From contig NZ_JACHLK010000003.1 of NCBI RefSeq assembly GCF_014207955.1, positions 186,001 to 250,000 of the forward strand: a stretch of DNA of 64,000 nucleotides. The letters run 5' to 3'. The notes under the pieces were generated by a model. That model was not told the DNA's origin. It saw nothing but the letters and a program-made list of their open reading frames with translations, and searched no databases. The stretch's first letter is position 1. Each line of letters starts with the position of its first letter. Source of the stretch: Acidovorax soli. GTDB taxonomy: Bacteria; Pseudomonadota; Gammaproteobacteria; Burkholderiales; Burkholderiaceae_C. Below, in pieces: positions 36,621 to 45,607 of this stretch. Both the position numbers and the translations under genes were made by a program.

Positions 36621-37723
36621 GAAGGGGTTCCTTGGTGTGAGGGCGTCAGCAAACGGTCGCGCACTTCGTGTCGGGGCAGGTCCGCAAGCTGCGAAAGCGC
36701 CTCCCAGGCTGCGGGGTTGTGGCGCATGATGTAGGCCCGGTTTTCGGGGTAGCGCAGCACGCGCCACTCGGATATCAGGGCGGTGATGAGGTGGCGCGTC
36801 GCCATGAGGTCGCCCACGATGTCCTGCTCTGCCTCGGTCAGCGGCAGCATGGACTGGTAGGCGCTGACGAACTGTGCCGGGCCCTCGAACGGATTGGCGT
36901 TGCCGGTCATGTGGAAGGCCGCAGCGGTGGCCACCTCGCCGACCAGTGGCGCGTAGAGCATGTCGCCGAAGTCGATGATGCCGGTGATGCGCGCCTGGTC
37001 ATCGGGCGCGACCAGCACGTTGTAGAGGTGGTAGTCGTTGTGGATCACCTGCGCCCTGAGAGAACCCAGGCGGGGCAGCACGTGTTCGGTGAAGCGGTCC
37101 ATGAAGGCTTGCGCCAGCTTGCGCCTGGGCCCACTGGGCAGGCTGCCCAGTTGCACGGTGAGCCGGTGCGCAGCCGACACGTTCCACAGCAGGTCGTGCG
37201 CGGCCGCGGAATGTTTGAAGCCTTGCAGGGCCAGGTTCAACTCGGCCAGTGTGCGTCCCATCGCCACGCGCTGCGCGGCGGTGCGCGGTGTCTCCCGGAT
37301 CTGGGTGCCCTCCAGATAGGTGAGCATGCGCACCGAGGTCCGAGCGCCGTCGGCGAGCACCACGGTGTCGCGCGTCTGGCCGTTCAGCGTGCGCAGCACG
37401 CGGGGCACCGGCAAGCCAGGCGAGGTGCGGGCCATGTGCTCCAGCGCGGCGATCTGGAAGTCGACAAGCGGCACGGGCTCGGAGGCGTTGCTGATCTTGA
37501 ACACGTAGCGCGAGCCATCGGCCGTCTCCACGGCACAGTTTTGGTCGCGCTCGCCAGCCAGCGGCCTGACTGTGGTGCCGTCGATGCCGTAGAGGCGCGC
37601 CACCAGTGCCTGCACCTCGCTCGCTGCGAGATTCGGCGCCGCGGTGCTCAGCTCCGCAGCGTCGTTCGGGCGTTCCGGCGCCGCCGCCTCGGGCGGTCCA
37701 CGGTGTGCGTCAGCGCTCAGCAT
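36617..37723 (-). CDS. Aminoglycoside-phosphotransferase-fold small-molecule kinase (hydroxylysine-kinase-like)
   Basis: 368 residues. The ATP-binding N-lobe has YVFKIS with the Lys; the catalytic loop is VIHNDYHLYNVLV and the metal Asp is in IIDFGDMLYAPLVGEVA. This is the APH/choline/homoserine-kinase fold, and the HND-Y-H-N pattern resembles HYKK (AGPHD1). It overlaps the class-III PLP gene by 4 bases and starts on the last base of the upstream HAD stop codon. This arrangement predicts phosphorylation of a hydroxyl-bearing amino compound that the next enzyme then cleaves. Confidence 0.85.
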   Translation of the reverse strand: MLSADAHRGPPEAAAPERPNDAAELSTAAPNLAASEVQALVARLYGIDGTTVRPLAGERDQNCAVETADGSRYVFKISNASEPVPLVDFQIAALEHMARTSPGLPVPRVLRTLNGQTRDTVVLADGARTSVRMLTYLEGTQIRETPRTAAQRVAMGRTLAELNLALQGFKHSAAAHDLLWNVSAAHRLTVQLGSLPSGPRRKLAQAFMDRFTEHVLPRLGSLRAQVIHNDYHLYNVLVAPDDQARITGIIDFGDMLYAPLVGEVATAAAFHMTGNANPFEGPAQFVSAYQSMLPLTEAEQDIVGDLMATRHLITALISEWRVLRYPENRAYIMRHNPAAWEALSQLADLPRHEVRDRLLTPSHQGTPS

Positions 37724-38388
37724 CAGAGACCCAGCAGCGCAGGCAGCTGACGAACGTCGGTGAGGCGGTTCACCCCGTAGTCGGTCGACGTGGGCTCATG
37801 ACCGCGGTCGATGAAGGCCTTGGCCATGAAGCCCAGGTCGGACGCCGTCATCAGGTCGTACCGGAAGCTGGACGAGACATGCATCATCTGCTCGGGGCCG
37901 CAGCCCAGCTGGTCGAACATGTACTCGAAGGTCTGCGCGCGCGGCTTGTAGGCGCGCGCTTCCTCGGCGGTGTAGACCTTGTGGAAAGGAGCCTTGAGGT
38001 GCGCGACGCTGTGGGGAATGAGGTCCACCATCGAGTTGGAAAGGATCACCAGGGGCACGTGCGGTGCGATGGTCTCCAACACCTCCACGACGTTCGGGTG
38101 GGGCTGAAAGGTCGGCACTGCCGCGTACAGGGCGGCTCCATCCGATGGCAGGCATTCGATGCCATGCTTCTTGCACGCGCGCTGAATTGAGTTCTCCACC
38201 ACGTCATAGAACGGCTTCCAGTCGCCCAGCACCTCGTCGAGGCGATAGGCCCGGAAGCTGTCCAGAAACGCTGGCATGCGCTCGGCCGGGACCCGGTCCT
38301 TGAACAGCACCTTGGCCGTCGGCCCCATCTCGAAGTTGATGAGGGTGCCGTAGCAATCGAAGCTGATGAATTTGGGTTTGAAAGTCAT
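37723..38388 (-). CDS. HAD-superfamily hydrolase, type II haloacid-dehalogenase family, paralogue 2
   Basis: 221 residues from the ATG at 38388 (MTFKPKFISFDCYGTLINF). Motif II is VILSNSMV, the Lys is in AYKPRAQTFEYMF and the acid loop is HVSSSFRYDLMTASDLG. It is clearly related to the 32524-33195 protein (shared YRLDEVLGDW, YAAVPT). It heads the left arm and its stop overlaps the kinase start by one base. In this position it could act on a phosphorylated or halogenated relative of the kinase substrate; this is unproven. Confidence 0.85.
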   Translation of the reverse strand: MTFKPKFISFDCYGTLINFEMGPTAKVLFKDRVPAERMPAFLDSFRAYRLDEVLGDWKPFYDVVENSIQRACKKHGIECLPSDGAALYAAVPTFQPHPNVVEVLETIAPHVPLVILSNSMVDLIPHSVAHLKAPFHKVYTAEEARAYKPRAQTFEYMFDQLGCGPEQMMHVSSSFRYDLMTASDLGFMAKAFIDRGHEPTSTDYGVNRLTDVRQLPALLGL

Positions 38389-38741
38389 GGTGCGATCCGG
38401 TGAGTTGGGACGAAAGAAGTCTAGGGTCGCCCCCCATTCAAGTGATGCCATATCGCTGCGGTCTGCGCGCAGATTCGTTGTCAATCTGCGGGTTGTCCGG
38501 CACTTTTTGCCAAGGCTGTTCGGAGCCGCCTTACATCACGCGGCACACGGACACTCTCGAAATGCCGCAGCCAAACGATGTGCTGTCTGGGCCTCAACAA
38601 CCACACTCTGCTGCGTTCGCGCCCCTAAAAGCAGCACCAACTTGAGCCGCGCTCCTCCTAAGCTTGGGCACATAAAGAAGAGAGGAGCGTGCAGTCGCAC
38701 TGCCGCTTGCTTCTAGTCTCCTGTTACCAACGGATGCCGCC
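38389..38741. promoter_or_regulatory. 353-bp divergent control region between the two arms
   Basis: No gene is supported here. It must carry the promoters of the left arm (HAD-kinase-PLP-Lrp-FAD) and of the right arm (transaminase-Lrp-FAD). It contains a clear inverted repeat at 38468-38490, about 80 bp from the left-arm start. The Lrp-type regulators encoded in both arms are the natural candidates to bind it. Confidence 0.6.
38468..38490. promoter_or_regulatory. Inverted repeat, candidate regulator site
   Basis: CGCAGATT (38468-38475) and AATCTGCG (38483-38490) are exact reverse complements separated by 7 bases. The location in the divergent control region, upstream of the left arm, suits an operator for an Lrp/AsnC protein, whose sites are often imperfect palindromes of similar length. 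Not experimentally supported. Confidence 0.45.
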
Positions 38742-40142
38742 ATGACCCACTCCGAAGCCCTCCCCCAGATCGCTGCACTTGACGCGCTGGACCGCGCCCA
38801 CCTTATCCATCCTGTAGCGCCCTGGCGCATGCACGAGGCGCGCGGCCCCAACATCCTGACCGGCGCACAAGGCATCTGGCTCACCGATGGCCGCGGCCAC
38901 CAACTTCTGGATGCCTTTGCGGGCCTGTGGTGCGTGAACGTGGGTTATGGGCAAGAAAGCGTGGTGCAGGCCGCCGCGGAGCAAATGCGCAAGCTGCCCT
39001 ACGCCACAGGCTACTTTCACTTCAGTAGCGAACCCGCCATTCGCTTAGCCGACAAGCTGGTGCAGATCACACCTGCATCGCTTCAGCACGTGTACCTCAC
39101 GCTGGGAGGATCCGAATCCATTGATGCTGCCGTGCGCTTTATCGTGCAGTACTACAACGCCATCGGCAAGCCCGGCAAGAAGCACTTCATTGCGCTGGAG
39201 CGCGGCTACCACGGCTCGTCGTCCACCGGCGCGGGGCTTACGGCGCTGCCCGTGTTCCATCGAGGGTTTGACCTGCCTCTGCCTACGCAGCACTACATTC
39301 CCTCGCCCAACCCCTACCGCGCCGCCAACCCTGGCGACGACCAGGCCATCATCGACGCATCGGTCGCAGCCTTGAAGGCCAAAGTGGCCGAGCTGGGGGC
39401 TGATAGCGTGGCGGCGTTCTTCTGCGAGCCCATCCAGGGCTCGGGCGGAGTCATCGTTCCACCGCAAGGCTGGCTCAAGGCCATGCGCGAAGCTGCACGA
39501 GCGCTCGATATTCTGTTCGTAGTGGACGAGGTCATCACCGGCTTCGGGCGTACTGGCCCCATGTTTGCGTGCGATGCCGAAGGCGTGGATCCCGACCTGA
39601 TGACCGTGGCCAAGGGCTTGACTTCTGGGTACGTTCCCATGGGTGCCACGCTGATGAGCGACAAGGTCTATGCTGCCATAGCTGATGGTGCACCCAAAGG
39701 CGCCCCAATTGGCCACGGCGCTACTTACTCAGCTCACCCAGTGAGCGCTGCCGTGGCGCTGGAGGTACTTCGTCTGTACGAAGAAGGCGTGCTGGTAAAT
39801 GGGCAGAGCGTGGCTCCGGTGTTTGCGCAGGGCTTGGACGACCTCATGGCTCACCCATTGGTGGGCGACTCGCGCCACCGTGGCCTGTTGGGCGCGCTGG
39901 AACTGGTCAGCAACAAGGCCAGCAAAGCAGGCTTCGATGCTGCGCTGGACCTGCCCGGCCGCATGGCGGCCACCAGCTACCGCAACGGCATCGTTTTCCG
40001 CGCTTTTGGAGACAACATCCTTGGTTTTGCCCCAGCGTTGACGTTCACTGAGTCCGATTTCGGCTTGATGTTTGAGCGCTTGAAGAGAACTTTGGATGAC
40101 GTGCTCGCAGCCCCTGAGGTGCGAGCCGCCCTGAAAGACTGA
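38742..40142 (+). CDS. Class-III omega-aminotransferase (SpuC/beta-alanine-pyruvate type)
   Basis: 466 residues. The PLP lysine is in LMTVAKGLTSGYVPMGATL, the Asp in FVVDEVITGFGRTG, and substrate and phosphate loops are GGSESIDAAVRF and GYHGSSSTGAGLT. The pattern matches omega-transaminases that move an amine from putrescine, GABA, beta-alanine or similar to pyruvate. It is first in the right arm and divergent from the HAD gene. Its aldehyde product could feed the gabD or aldehyde dehydrogenase genes elsewhere in the window. Confidence 0.88.
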   Translation: MTHSEALPQIAALDALDRAHLIHPVAPWRMHEARGPNILTGAQGIWLTDGRGHQLLDAFAGLWCVNVGYGQESVVQAAAEQMRKLPYATGYFHFSSEPAIRLADKLVQITPASLQHVYLTLGGSESIDAAVRFIVQYYNAIGKPGKKHFIALERGYHGSSSTGAGLTALPVFHRGFDLPLPTQHYIPSPNPYRAANPGDDQAIIDASVAALKAKVAELGADSVAAFFCEPIQGSGGVIVPPQGWLKAMREAARALDILFVVDEVITGFGRTGPMFACDAEGVDPDLMTVAKGLTSGYVPMGATLMSDKVYAAIADGAPKGAPIGHGATYSAHPVSAAVALEVLRLYEEGVLVNGQSVAPVFAQGLDDLMAHPLVGDSRHRGLLGALELVSNKASKAGFDAALDLPGRMAATSYRNGIVFRAFGDNILGFAPALTFTESDFGLMFERLKRTLDDVLAAPEVRAALKD

Positions 40143-40227
40143 AGCGGTGTAACCCCCACTCCAGCATACGCTGATACCGAAGCAGAATGTCTGTCACCTC
40201 TTCTTCTCTGTGCCTCTGGAGACCATG

Positions 40228-40723
40228 ATGACTGAAGCCTTCAAAATTGACCGTCTAGACCTGCGCATACTCGCCCAGCTACAGAAGAATGGGCGCATGA
40301 CGAATGTCGATTTGGCTGACGCAGTGGGCCTGTCGCCCAGTCCATGCCTCATCCGCGTCAAGCGTCTGGAGCATGCAGGATACATCGCCGGTTATGGCGC
40401 CCAACTGCGACTGGAGAAGCTGGGCGACACGCTGACCGTATTCACTGAGGTGACCCTCTCCGATCATCGCCGAGAAGACTTTTCCCGCTTTGAGGCAGCG
40501 ATACGTGAAGTGGACGAAGTTCTCGAGTGTCACTTGGTTAGCGGAGGCTATGACTACCCTGTTGCGCTTTCTGACCCGCGGGGTAAACCACTACCAGGAG
40601 GTGATTGAGGGCCTGCTCGAGCGCAATTTGGGTATCTCCAAATACTTCAGCTACATCGTCATCAAGTCGCCATTCATCAAAACACATTGTCCGATCGAGC
40701 GCCTGTTTCCGCACCAACATTAG
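40228..40723 (+). pseudogene. Frameshifted Lrp/AsnC-family regulator (right-arm copy)
   Basis: From the ATG at 40228 the protein follows the left-arm Lrp (NVDLADAVGLSPSPCLIRVKR ... LVSGGYDY). At 40557-40559 one extra C in a CCC run shifts the frame: the read-through form ends at 40608, whereas the next frame continues LLRFLTRGVNHYQEVIEGLL ... ISKYFSYIVIKSP to the normal end at 40723. The DNA-binding half is complete, so a truncated protein might still bind DNA. The intact paralogue is at 34746-35246. Confidence 0.78.
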
Positions 40724-41001
40724 AAATTTGGGTTGGTGGAGACGTGCGATTGTTTGTCGGATGCGCATAGCGATGAAAGAGCAAATAGATAGCGCCATAC
40801 CAGTCATGCTTCCCGACTCGTTGGACACCGATCTAAAGGTGAGCAGGAGGTTGCGCACGCCGCCTGTAATTAGCCTCACGCCCGCCGACCGGTTGGGAGA
40901 CATTCGAAAGACCGCTTTCGGCGCTCCAACAAAGGTATGAGTCATCGCCAACCTCATGCCATTGGGCACCCCATCCAATTGCCATATCTACCACCCATTA
41001 C

Positions 41002-42387
41002 ATGAGCTGGCCTATGACAACTCTCTACCAAACTAACACTGAAGCTGTGGACCGAACCGCCATTCACCAACCCTTGCGGCTCATCGAGAGTTTGCGGCAA
41101 ATGCCGACACACGCAGATGCTGTCGTCATCGGCGGCGGGATCATAGGGGTATTCGCTGCCTACTACATGGCCCGACGAGGCCTCTCTGTCGTGGTGCTCG
41201 AAAAGGGCCGCATCGGTGCCGAACAATCCAGTCGCAATTGGGGCTGGTGCCGCCAGCAGAATCGCGACGCGCGAGAACTACCCATGGCTACCAAGAGTCT
41301 GGAACTCTGGGAGCGATTCGCCGCAGACACTGGTGAAGACACTGGATTCAACCGCTGTGGCCTGTTTTACCTCAGCAACGACGAGGAAGAGATTGCGCGC
41401 TGGGCTCGGTGGCGTGACTTTGCAAAAACTGCGGGCGTAACGACCCACATGCTCAGCGGCCGCGAGGCCAGCGAGCGCGGCCGTGTCACAGGCCGTATTT
41501 GGAAAGGGGGCGTGTTCTCGCCCAGTGACGGTACTGCTGACCCTGGCAAAGCAGCGCCGGCTGTAGCTGCGGCCTTTCTGAAGCTTGGTGGCACGGTCCT
41601 TCAGAACTGCGCGGCGCGCGGAATTGAGCGAGAGGCAGGGCATGTCAGTGGGGTAGTTACTGAAGTCGGTACGATCAAAACCAACACTGTTGTCTATGCT
41701 GGTGGCGCTTGGGCCTCGTCGTTCTGCCGGCAGCTAGGCATACGCTTCCCGCAAGCAACGGTCCGCCAGACCATCGTGCGCGTCTCACGCGCTGCCGAAC
41801 GCCTGCCGGACGCGCTGCACACGGCGCGCGTATCCGTCACGCGCCGCGGTGATGGCAGCTATAACCTAGCCATCAGTGGGCGGGGACGGGTAGACCCCAC
41901 GCCGCAACTGCTGCGCTTTGCACCACAGTTTCTGCCCATGTTTGCCAAACGTTGGCGCAACGTTTTCCCTGGCGGCCTGGAGGGGCTGCTTAGTGGGCAT
42001 GAAACGCTCGCGAAGTGGCAACTGGACGCCCCTACTCCGATGGAACGGATGCGGATACTAAACCCTCGGCCAGATGCCTCTGCAGTGCGCCAGACATACG
42101 ATCGTGCCATCGATCTGTTGCCAGCTCTCAGCAAGACTGGTGTTGCCAGTGCCTGGGCAGGCTTTGTCGACAATACCCCCGATGGCGTACCCGGTATCGG
42201 CGAAGTGGCGGAGCTGCCTGGTTTCATTCTCGCTGCCGGCTTCTCTGGCCACGGCTTCGGGATTGGCCCCGGTGCCGGACACCTTATCGCCGATCTGGTC
42301 ACAGGTGCGGAGCCAATCTTCGATCCCCGCCCCTACGATCCAGCGCGTTTTCGGCATTCAGCATGGGGGAAGGTTGCGGATTTCTAG
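41002..42387 (+). CDS. DAO-type FAD-dependent amino-acid/amine oxidoreductase (right-arm copy)
   Basis: 461 residues; the start could also be the ATG at 41014, and neither has a strong ribosome site. The FAD site is ADAVVIGGGIIGVFAAYYMARRG with EKG closing the fold, then SSRNWGWCRQQNRDARELP, and the C-terminus is GFSGHGFGIGPGAGHLIADL. It belongs to the DadA/sarcosine-oxidase-like group and would oxidise a primary or secondary amine. It is intact, whereas the left-arm paralogue is frameshifted. It follows the broken Lrp gene by 278 bp. Confidence 0.88.
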   Translation: MSWPMTTLYQTNTEAVDRTAIHQPLRLIESLRQMPTHADAVVIGGGIIGVFAAYYMARRGLSVVVLEKGRIGAEQSSRNWGWCRQQNRDARELPMATKSLELWERFAADTGEDTGFNRCGLFYLSNDEEEIARWARWRDFAKTAGVTTHMLSGREASERGRVTGRIWKGGVFSPSDGTADPGKAAPAVAAAFLKLGGTVLQNCAARGIEREAGHVSGVVTEVGTIKTNTVVYAGGAWASSFCRQLGIRFPQATVRQTIVRVSRAAERLPDALHTARVSVTRRGDGSYNLAISGRGRVDPTPQLLRFAPQFLPMFAKRWRNVFPGGLEGLLSGHETLAKWQLDAPTPMERMRILNPRPDASAVRQTYDRAIDLLPALSKTGVASAWAGFVDNTPDGVPGIGEVAELPGFILAAGFSGHGFGIGPGAGHLIADLVTGAEPIFDPRPYDPARFRHSAWGKVADF

Positions 42388-42513
42388 TGTGCTGTCCTGC
42401 AGAGCGCATTAGTGAACGCGGATACGGCATTTCTGCGCACATCCTCCGCTACGCCTTCAGACGTCATCCTCAATCCCTACTTTTGACGATCCGAGTTTAG
42501 TCCCACGCCTGTC

Positions 42514-44676
42514 ATGTCCCTCTCGATTCCCCAGTCTACCCGGCACACCGTTCTGACACGTGCAACCTTTGCGCTTTGCGTCTTCATTCCAACCGCCGCC
42601 ATGGCCCAGGGCACCCCGCCGGGGACGTCGATTCCAGCGACCGGCGGCACCGCCTCGAGCCCCGTGCTGTCAGAAGTCCAAGTGCGGGAACGCAGTGCTA
42701 CCACGGGCTACCAAGGTGCGCAGCGCAACACTGGCGCCACGCGCACCGACACCCCGCTGATCGAAACCCCGCAGTCCGTGCGCGTGGTGCCCCGGCAGCT
42801 GATGGAAGACCTGGGCGCCACCCGCCTGGCCGACACGGTGGACTTCGTGAGCGGCATCACCCGCCTGAACGACTTCGGCGGCACGTGGGACAACTTTGCC
42901 ATCCGCGGCTTCAGCAACACCGACGGCGGCCAGCTGCTCAACGGCTTTGCGTCCAACCGAGGCTACGGCCCGCAGCGCGACGTGAGTTCCGTCGAACGCA
43001 TCGAGTTCCTGAAGGGCCCGGCGGCCGCGCTGTACGGCAGCAGCGAGCCCGGCGGCACGCTCAACGTAGTCACCAAGAAACCGCAGTTCACCGCCGCCCA
43101 CAAGGCCGGCGTGCAGGTGGGCGGGCTGGGCTATCGCCGTGCCACGCTCGACACCACCGGGCCGCTCGGCACGGACGTCGCGTACCGCCTGAACGTGGCA
43201 GCCGAAGACGGCGCCAGCCGCACTGCGCTGGTGGACAACCGCAAGCTGGTGGTGGCCCCGTCCATCACCTGGAACCTGGGCGCCAACACGGTGCTGAACT
43301 ACGAGGCCGAATTCATCCGCATCCGCACCCCGCTGGACCGGGGCATCGTGCAGGTGCGCGGCAACGTGGGCGCGCTGCCATCCGACCGCTACCTGGGCGA
43401 CCCCAGCCGCCCCAACCTGCATGTGAACGGCGACACCCACCAGGTGACGCTGGACCACGACCTGGGCCAGGGCTGGCGCACCCGCGTGGGCGCGTCGTAC
43501 CGCGAGACGGACCTGTCTGGTGCCGCCGTGGACCTGACCGGCACCGTGGCCGCAGACGGCCGCACCCTCACGCGCCGCGACAGCTGGCGCAGCCTGCCGG
43601 CACGCGATGCATCGCTGCAGGCCGAGGTCGAAGGCAAGCTGCGCACCGGCAGCCTGGCCCACACGGTGCTGGCGGGCGTGGAGACCTGGCGCCTCACGGC
43701 GGCGCAAGACATCCGCTACTCCAGCCTGGCTAGCCAGCCGTTCGCCATCGACATCTACAACCCTGAGTACAACCAGCCCGTGGGCAACCTCACGCCAGGC
43801 TTCGACTTGGTGGACCGCACCCGCGCCACCGGCCTGTTCGTGCAGGACCAGATCGACCTGACCGACCAATGGAAGCTGCTGGCGGGCGTGCGCTTCGACC
43901 GATTCCACCAAGACAGCGAAAACCGCCTGGCCGCCACGCGCCAGGTGCAGTACCACTCGGCCGCCACGCCGCGCATCGGCGTCACCTACCTGATTGATCC
44001 AAACACCTCGGTCTATGCCTCGGCAGGGCGCTCGTTCCGGCCCAACGCAGGCACCGACGAGAGCAGCCGCGCGTTTGACCCCCAAAAGGGCCAGGCCTTG
44101 GAGTTGGGCGCGAAGTGGCAGTCGACCGACCGGCGCCTGAACGCGAGCGTGGCGCTGTTTGACATCCGCAAGACCAACGTGCTCACCCGCAGCCCCTCCA
44201 ACGCCAACTTCAGTATCGCCGCCGGCGAGGTGCAAAGCCGCGGCCTGGAGTTGGACGTGGCCGGCCAGATCGACGCCCACTGGCGCATGACTGCCAACCT
44301 AGCCTTTACCCACACCGAGGTGACCCGCGACAACAACCCGGCCCTGCTGGGCAAGCGCCTGCTGAACGTCCCCTGCCTGAGCGCCGGCCTATTCGCCATC
44401 CGCGAAGACCTGGCCCCCTGGGGCGGCCGTTACGGCGTGGGCGGCGGCCTGGTGCACGTGGGTGAACGCACGGGCACCGCTACCGACACCTACCGCCTGC
44501 CCGCCTACACCACGGCACGCCTTACGGGCTACTGGCAGATAGACAAGCGAACGCGCCTGACGCTGGACGTGCACAACCTTTTCAACAAAGCCTACTACAC
44601 CGCCTCTTGGGGGGCGCTCACGGTGATCCCGGGCCAGCAGCGGCAGCTGGTAGCGGGGGTGCAAGTAGCTTTCTGA
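42514..44676 (+). CDS. TonB-dependent siderophore receptor (FhuA/FpvA type)
   Basis: 720 residues. A signal peptide ends at AAMA (~30). The plug domain starts with TPLIETPQSVRVVPRQLMEDL and continues through GITRLNDFGGTWDNFAIRGF and RIEFLKGPAAALYGSSEPGG, the standard plug signature. The beta-barrel follows and ends with an aromatic residue (QLVAGVQVAF), as required for outer-membrane assembly. A TonB box is not obvious. It imports a ferric siderophore or similar chelate. No Fur box was recognised in the 126 bp upstream, and the flanking genes are not iron-related. Confidence 0.93.
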   Translation: MSLSIPQSTRHTVLTRATFALCVFIPTAAMAQGTPPGTSIPATGGTASSPVLSEVQVRERSATTGYQGAQRNTGATRTDTPLIETPQSVRVVPRQLMEDLGATRLADTVDFVSGITRLNDFGGTWDNFAIRGFSNTDGGQLLNGFASNRGYGPQRDVSSVERIEFLKGPAAALYGSSEPGGTLNVVTKKPQFTAAHKAGVQVGGLGYRRATLDTTGPLGTDVAYRLNVAAEDGASRTALVDNRKLVVAPSITWNLGANTVLNYEAEFIRIRTPLDRGIVQVRGNVGALPSDRYLGDPSRPNLHVNGDTHQVTLDHDLGQGWRTRVGASYRETDLSGAAVDLTGTVAADGRTLTRRDSWRSLPARDASLQAEVEGKLRTGSLAHTVLAGVETWRLTAAQDIRYSSLASQPFAIDIYNPEYNQPVGNLTPGFDLVDRTRATGLFVQDQIDLTDQWKLLAGVRFDRFHQDSENRLAATRQVQYHSAATPRIGVTYLIDPNTSVYASAGRSFRPNAGTDESSRAFDPQKGQALELGAKWQSTDRRLNASVALFDIRKTNVLTRSPSNANFSIAAGEVQSRGLELDVAGQIDAHWRMTANLAFTHTEVTRDNNPALLGKRLLNVPCLSAGLFAIREDLAPWGGRYGVGGGLVHVGERTGTATDTYRLPAYTTARLTGYWQIDKRTRLTLDVHNLFNKAYYTASWGALTVIPGQQRQLVAGVQVAF

Positions 44677-44689
44677 GCCAAAACGTGCA

Positions 44690-44830
44690 GCTGAAAGTGA
44701 CCAACACGACTTCTCCAAGGATCGCGAGCGGATGATGGCTGTGGCCAATTTCAGTGGCGCCTGGAGGTTGTTCAGTCGCCGCGCAAAGCGAATGCCCAGC
44801 TTTCCAGAGCCTGAAAACCATGCATGGGTT
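44690..44830 (-). mobile_element. Relic of an IS transposase C-terminus
   Basis: On the minus strand this reads LQAPLKLATAIIRSRSLEK, related to the tail VKHHAFLKLAAAIICSRFVE found at 60163-60250. At DNA level a ~30-base block (GAGCGGATGATGGCTGTGGC onwards) is almost the same in both places. The pattern resembles the last helix of IS5-type transposases. Upstream the frame is broken. No terminal inverted repeat was identified. Confidence 0.5.
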
Positions 44831-45096
44831 GAAAACGCGCTTCGGCACAAGGCCGCCTACCTATTAATGGTGAAGGATCCTGGCGAGTACTTGCATGGGT
44901 AAACCGGAGCTGCCCGCAGCGCCACGACCGCAACGACTTGCAATGTGACGAGAAGGTTGCCTTTGAGGATAAGTACCTGCAGACCGTGGTGGGCACTTTC
45001 GTGCGCGTCAACATCCGCACCGCCACCACAGACCCGGGCGACATTACCCATTGGCGTGTCGGTTTTGCCTTGCTAGGGCAAGTCCTTGACGTTTGA
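44831..45096 (+). other. Open frame without a start, possible gene remnant
   Basis: Between an in-frame TGA near 44828 and the TGA ending at 45096 the plus strand stays open for ~88 codons (..GEGSWRVLAWVNRS..., VAFEDKYLQTVVGTFVRVN..., TTDPGDITHWRVGFALLG). The composition is protein-like, but there is no start codon at the front and no family is recognised. It may be the 3' part of a gene truncated by the neighbouring IS relic. Confidence 0.35.
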
Positions 45097-45607
45097 ACAC
45101 CAATCGTGACTCCCGTCAGGAGGGTGTTGAGGCAACGTTTGATTTGATCAAGACGCCCTGAGCTTTCGCTGTGCAGTCTGGTACTGAAGTGCGGCGGCGC
45201 ATGTGCACCGTACATCCTTGGGGTGGGTTGACTTCCATGCAAACCTGCCCCGACCAATTCGCAGTTGTTTAGTTCTGCGTGGAAACAATATGCGTCCAAG
45301 GACCGCACGAACAAAACTTGCTGCTGTTTAGCGCTCGCAAATTAGCGCCCGCGAGAGCGCCCGCGCTTCTAAGCTTGATCACATTTTTGTAAGGCTGGTC
45401 GCGGCTCTCGGGCCAGCTGCAATCTGATGGATTTGAGGTGGTGAGGAGCGGGCTCTGGCTGGATGGTGTTTCAGCGGGCTAAGTCTTGACGAAAAATTGC
45501 TCAGCCACCTCGCGGTCCTTCTTCGAGCATTTTTGAGCATCTACTCGACGAGCACTGAGCAACATGTTTCTGCAGTCTCAGCAAACTTTTTCCGTGAATC
45601 CAAGAAC
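45097..45607. other. Non-coding stretch upstream of the amidohydrolase
   Basis: No supported gene, repeat or RNA. The frame of the M20 gene is open upstream to 45497, but that part lacks a ribosome site and family similarity. The stretch is less GC-rich than its surroundings and probably holds the amidohydrolase promoter; no clear -35/-10 pair could be chosen. Confidence 0.5.

Noticed and set aside
42670-44280. Long open frame antisense to the TonB-dependent receptor
   Set aside because: It mirrors the receptor's codon pattern in high-GC DNA; its translation is His/Gln/Val-rich with no family pattern, while the receptor frame is complete with signal peptide and plug motifs.
44772-45314. 180-codon minus-strand open frame between the receptor and amidohydrolase
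   Set aside because: Composition is unlike a protein (many Ser, Arg, Cys), no start signal, and it overlaps the IS relic in another frame.
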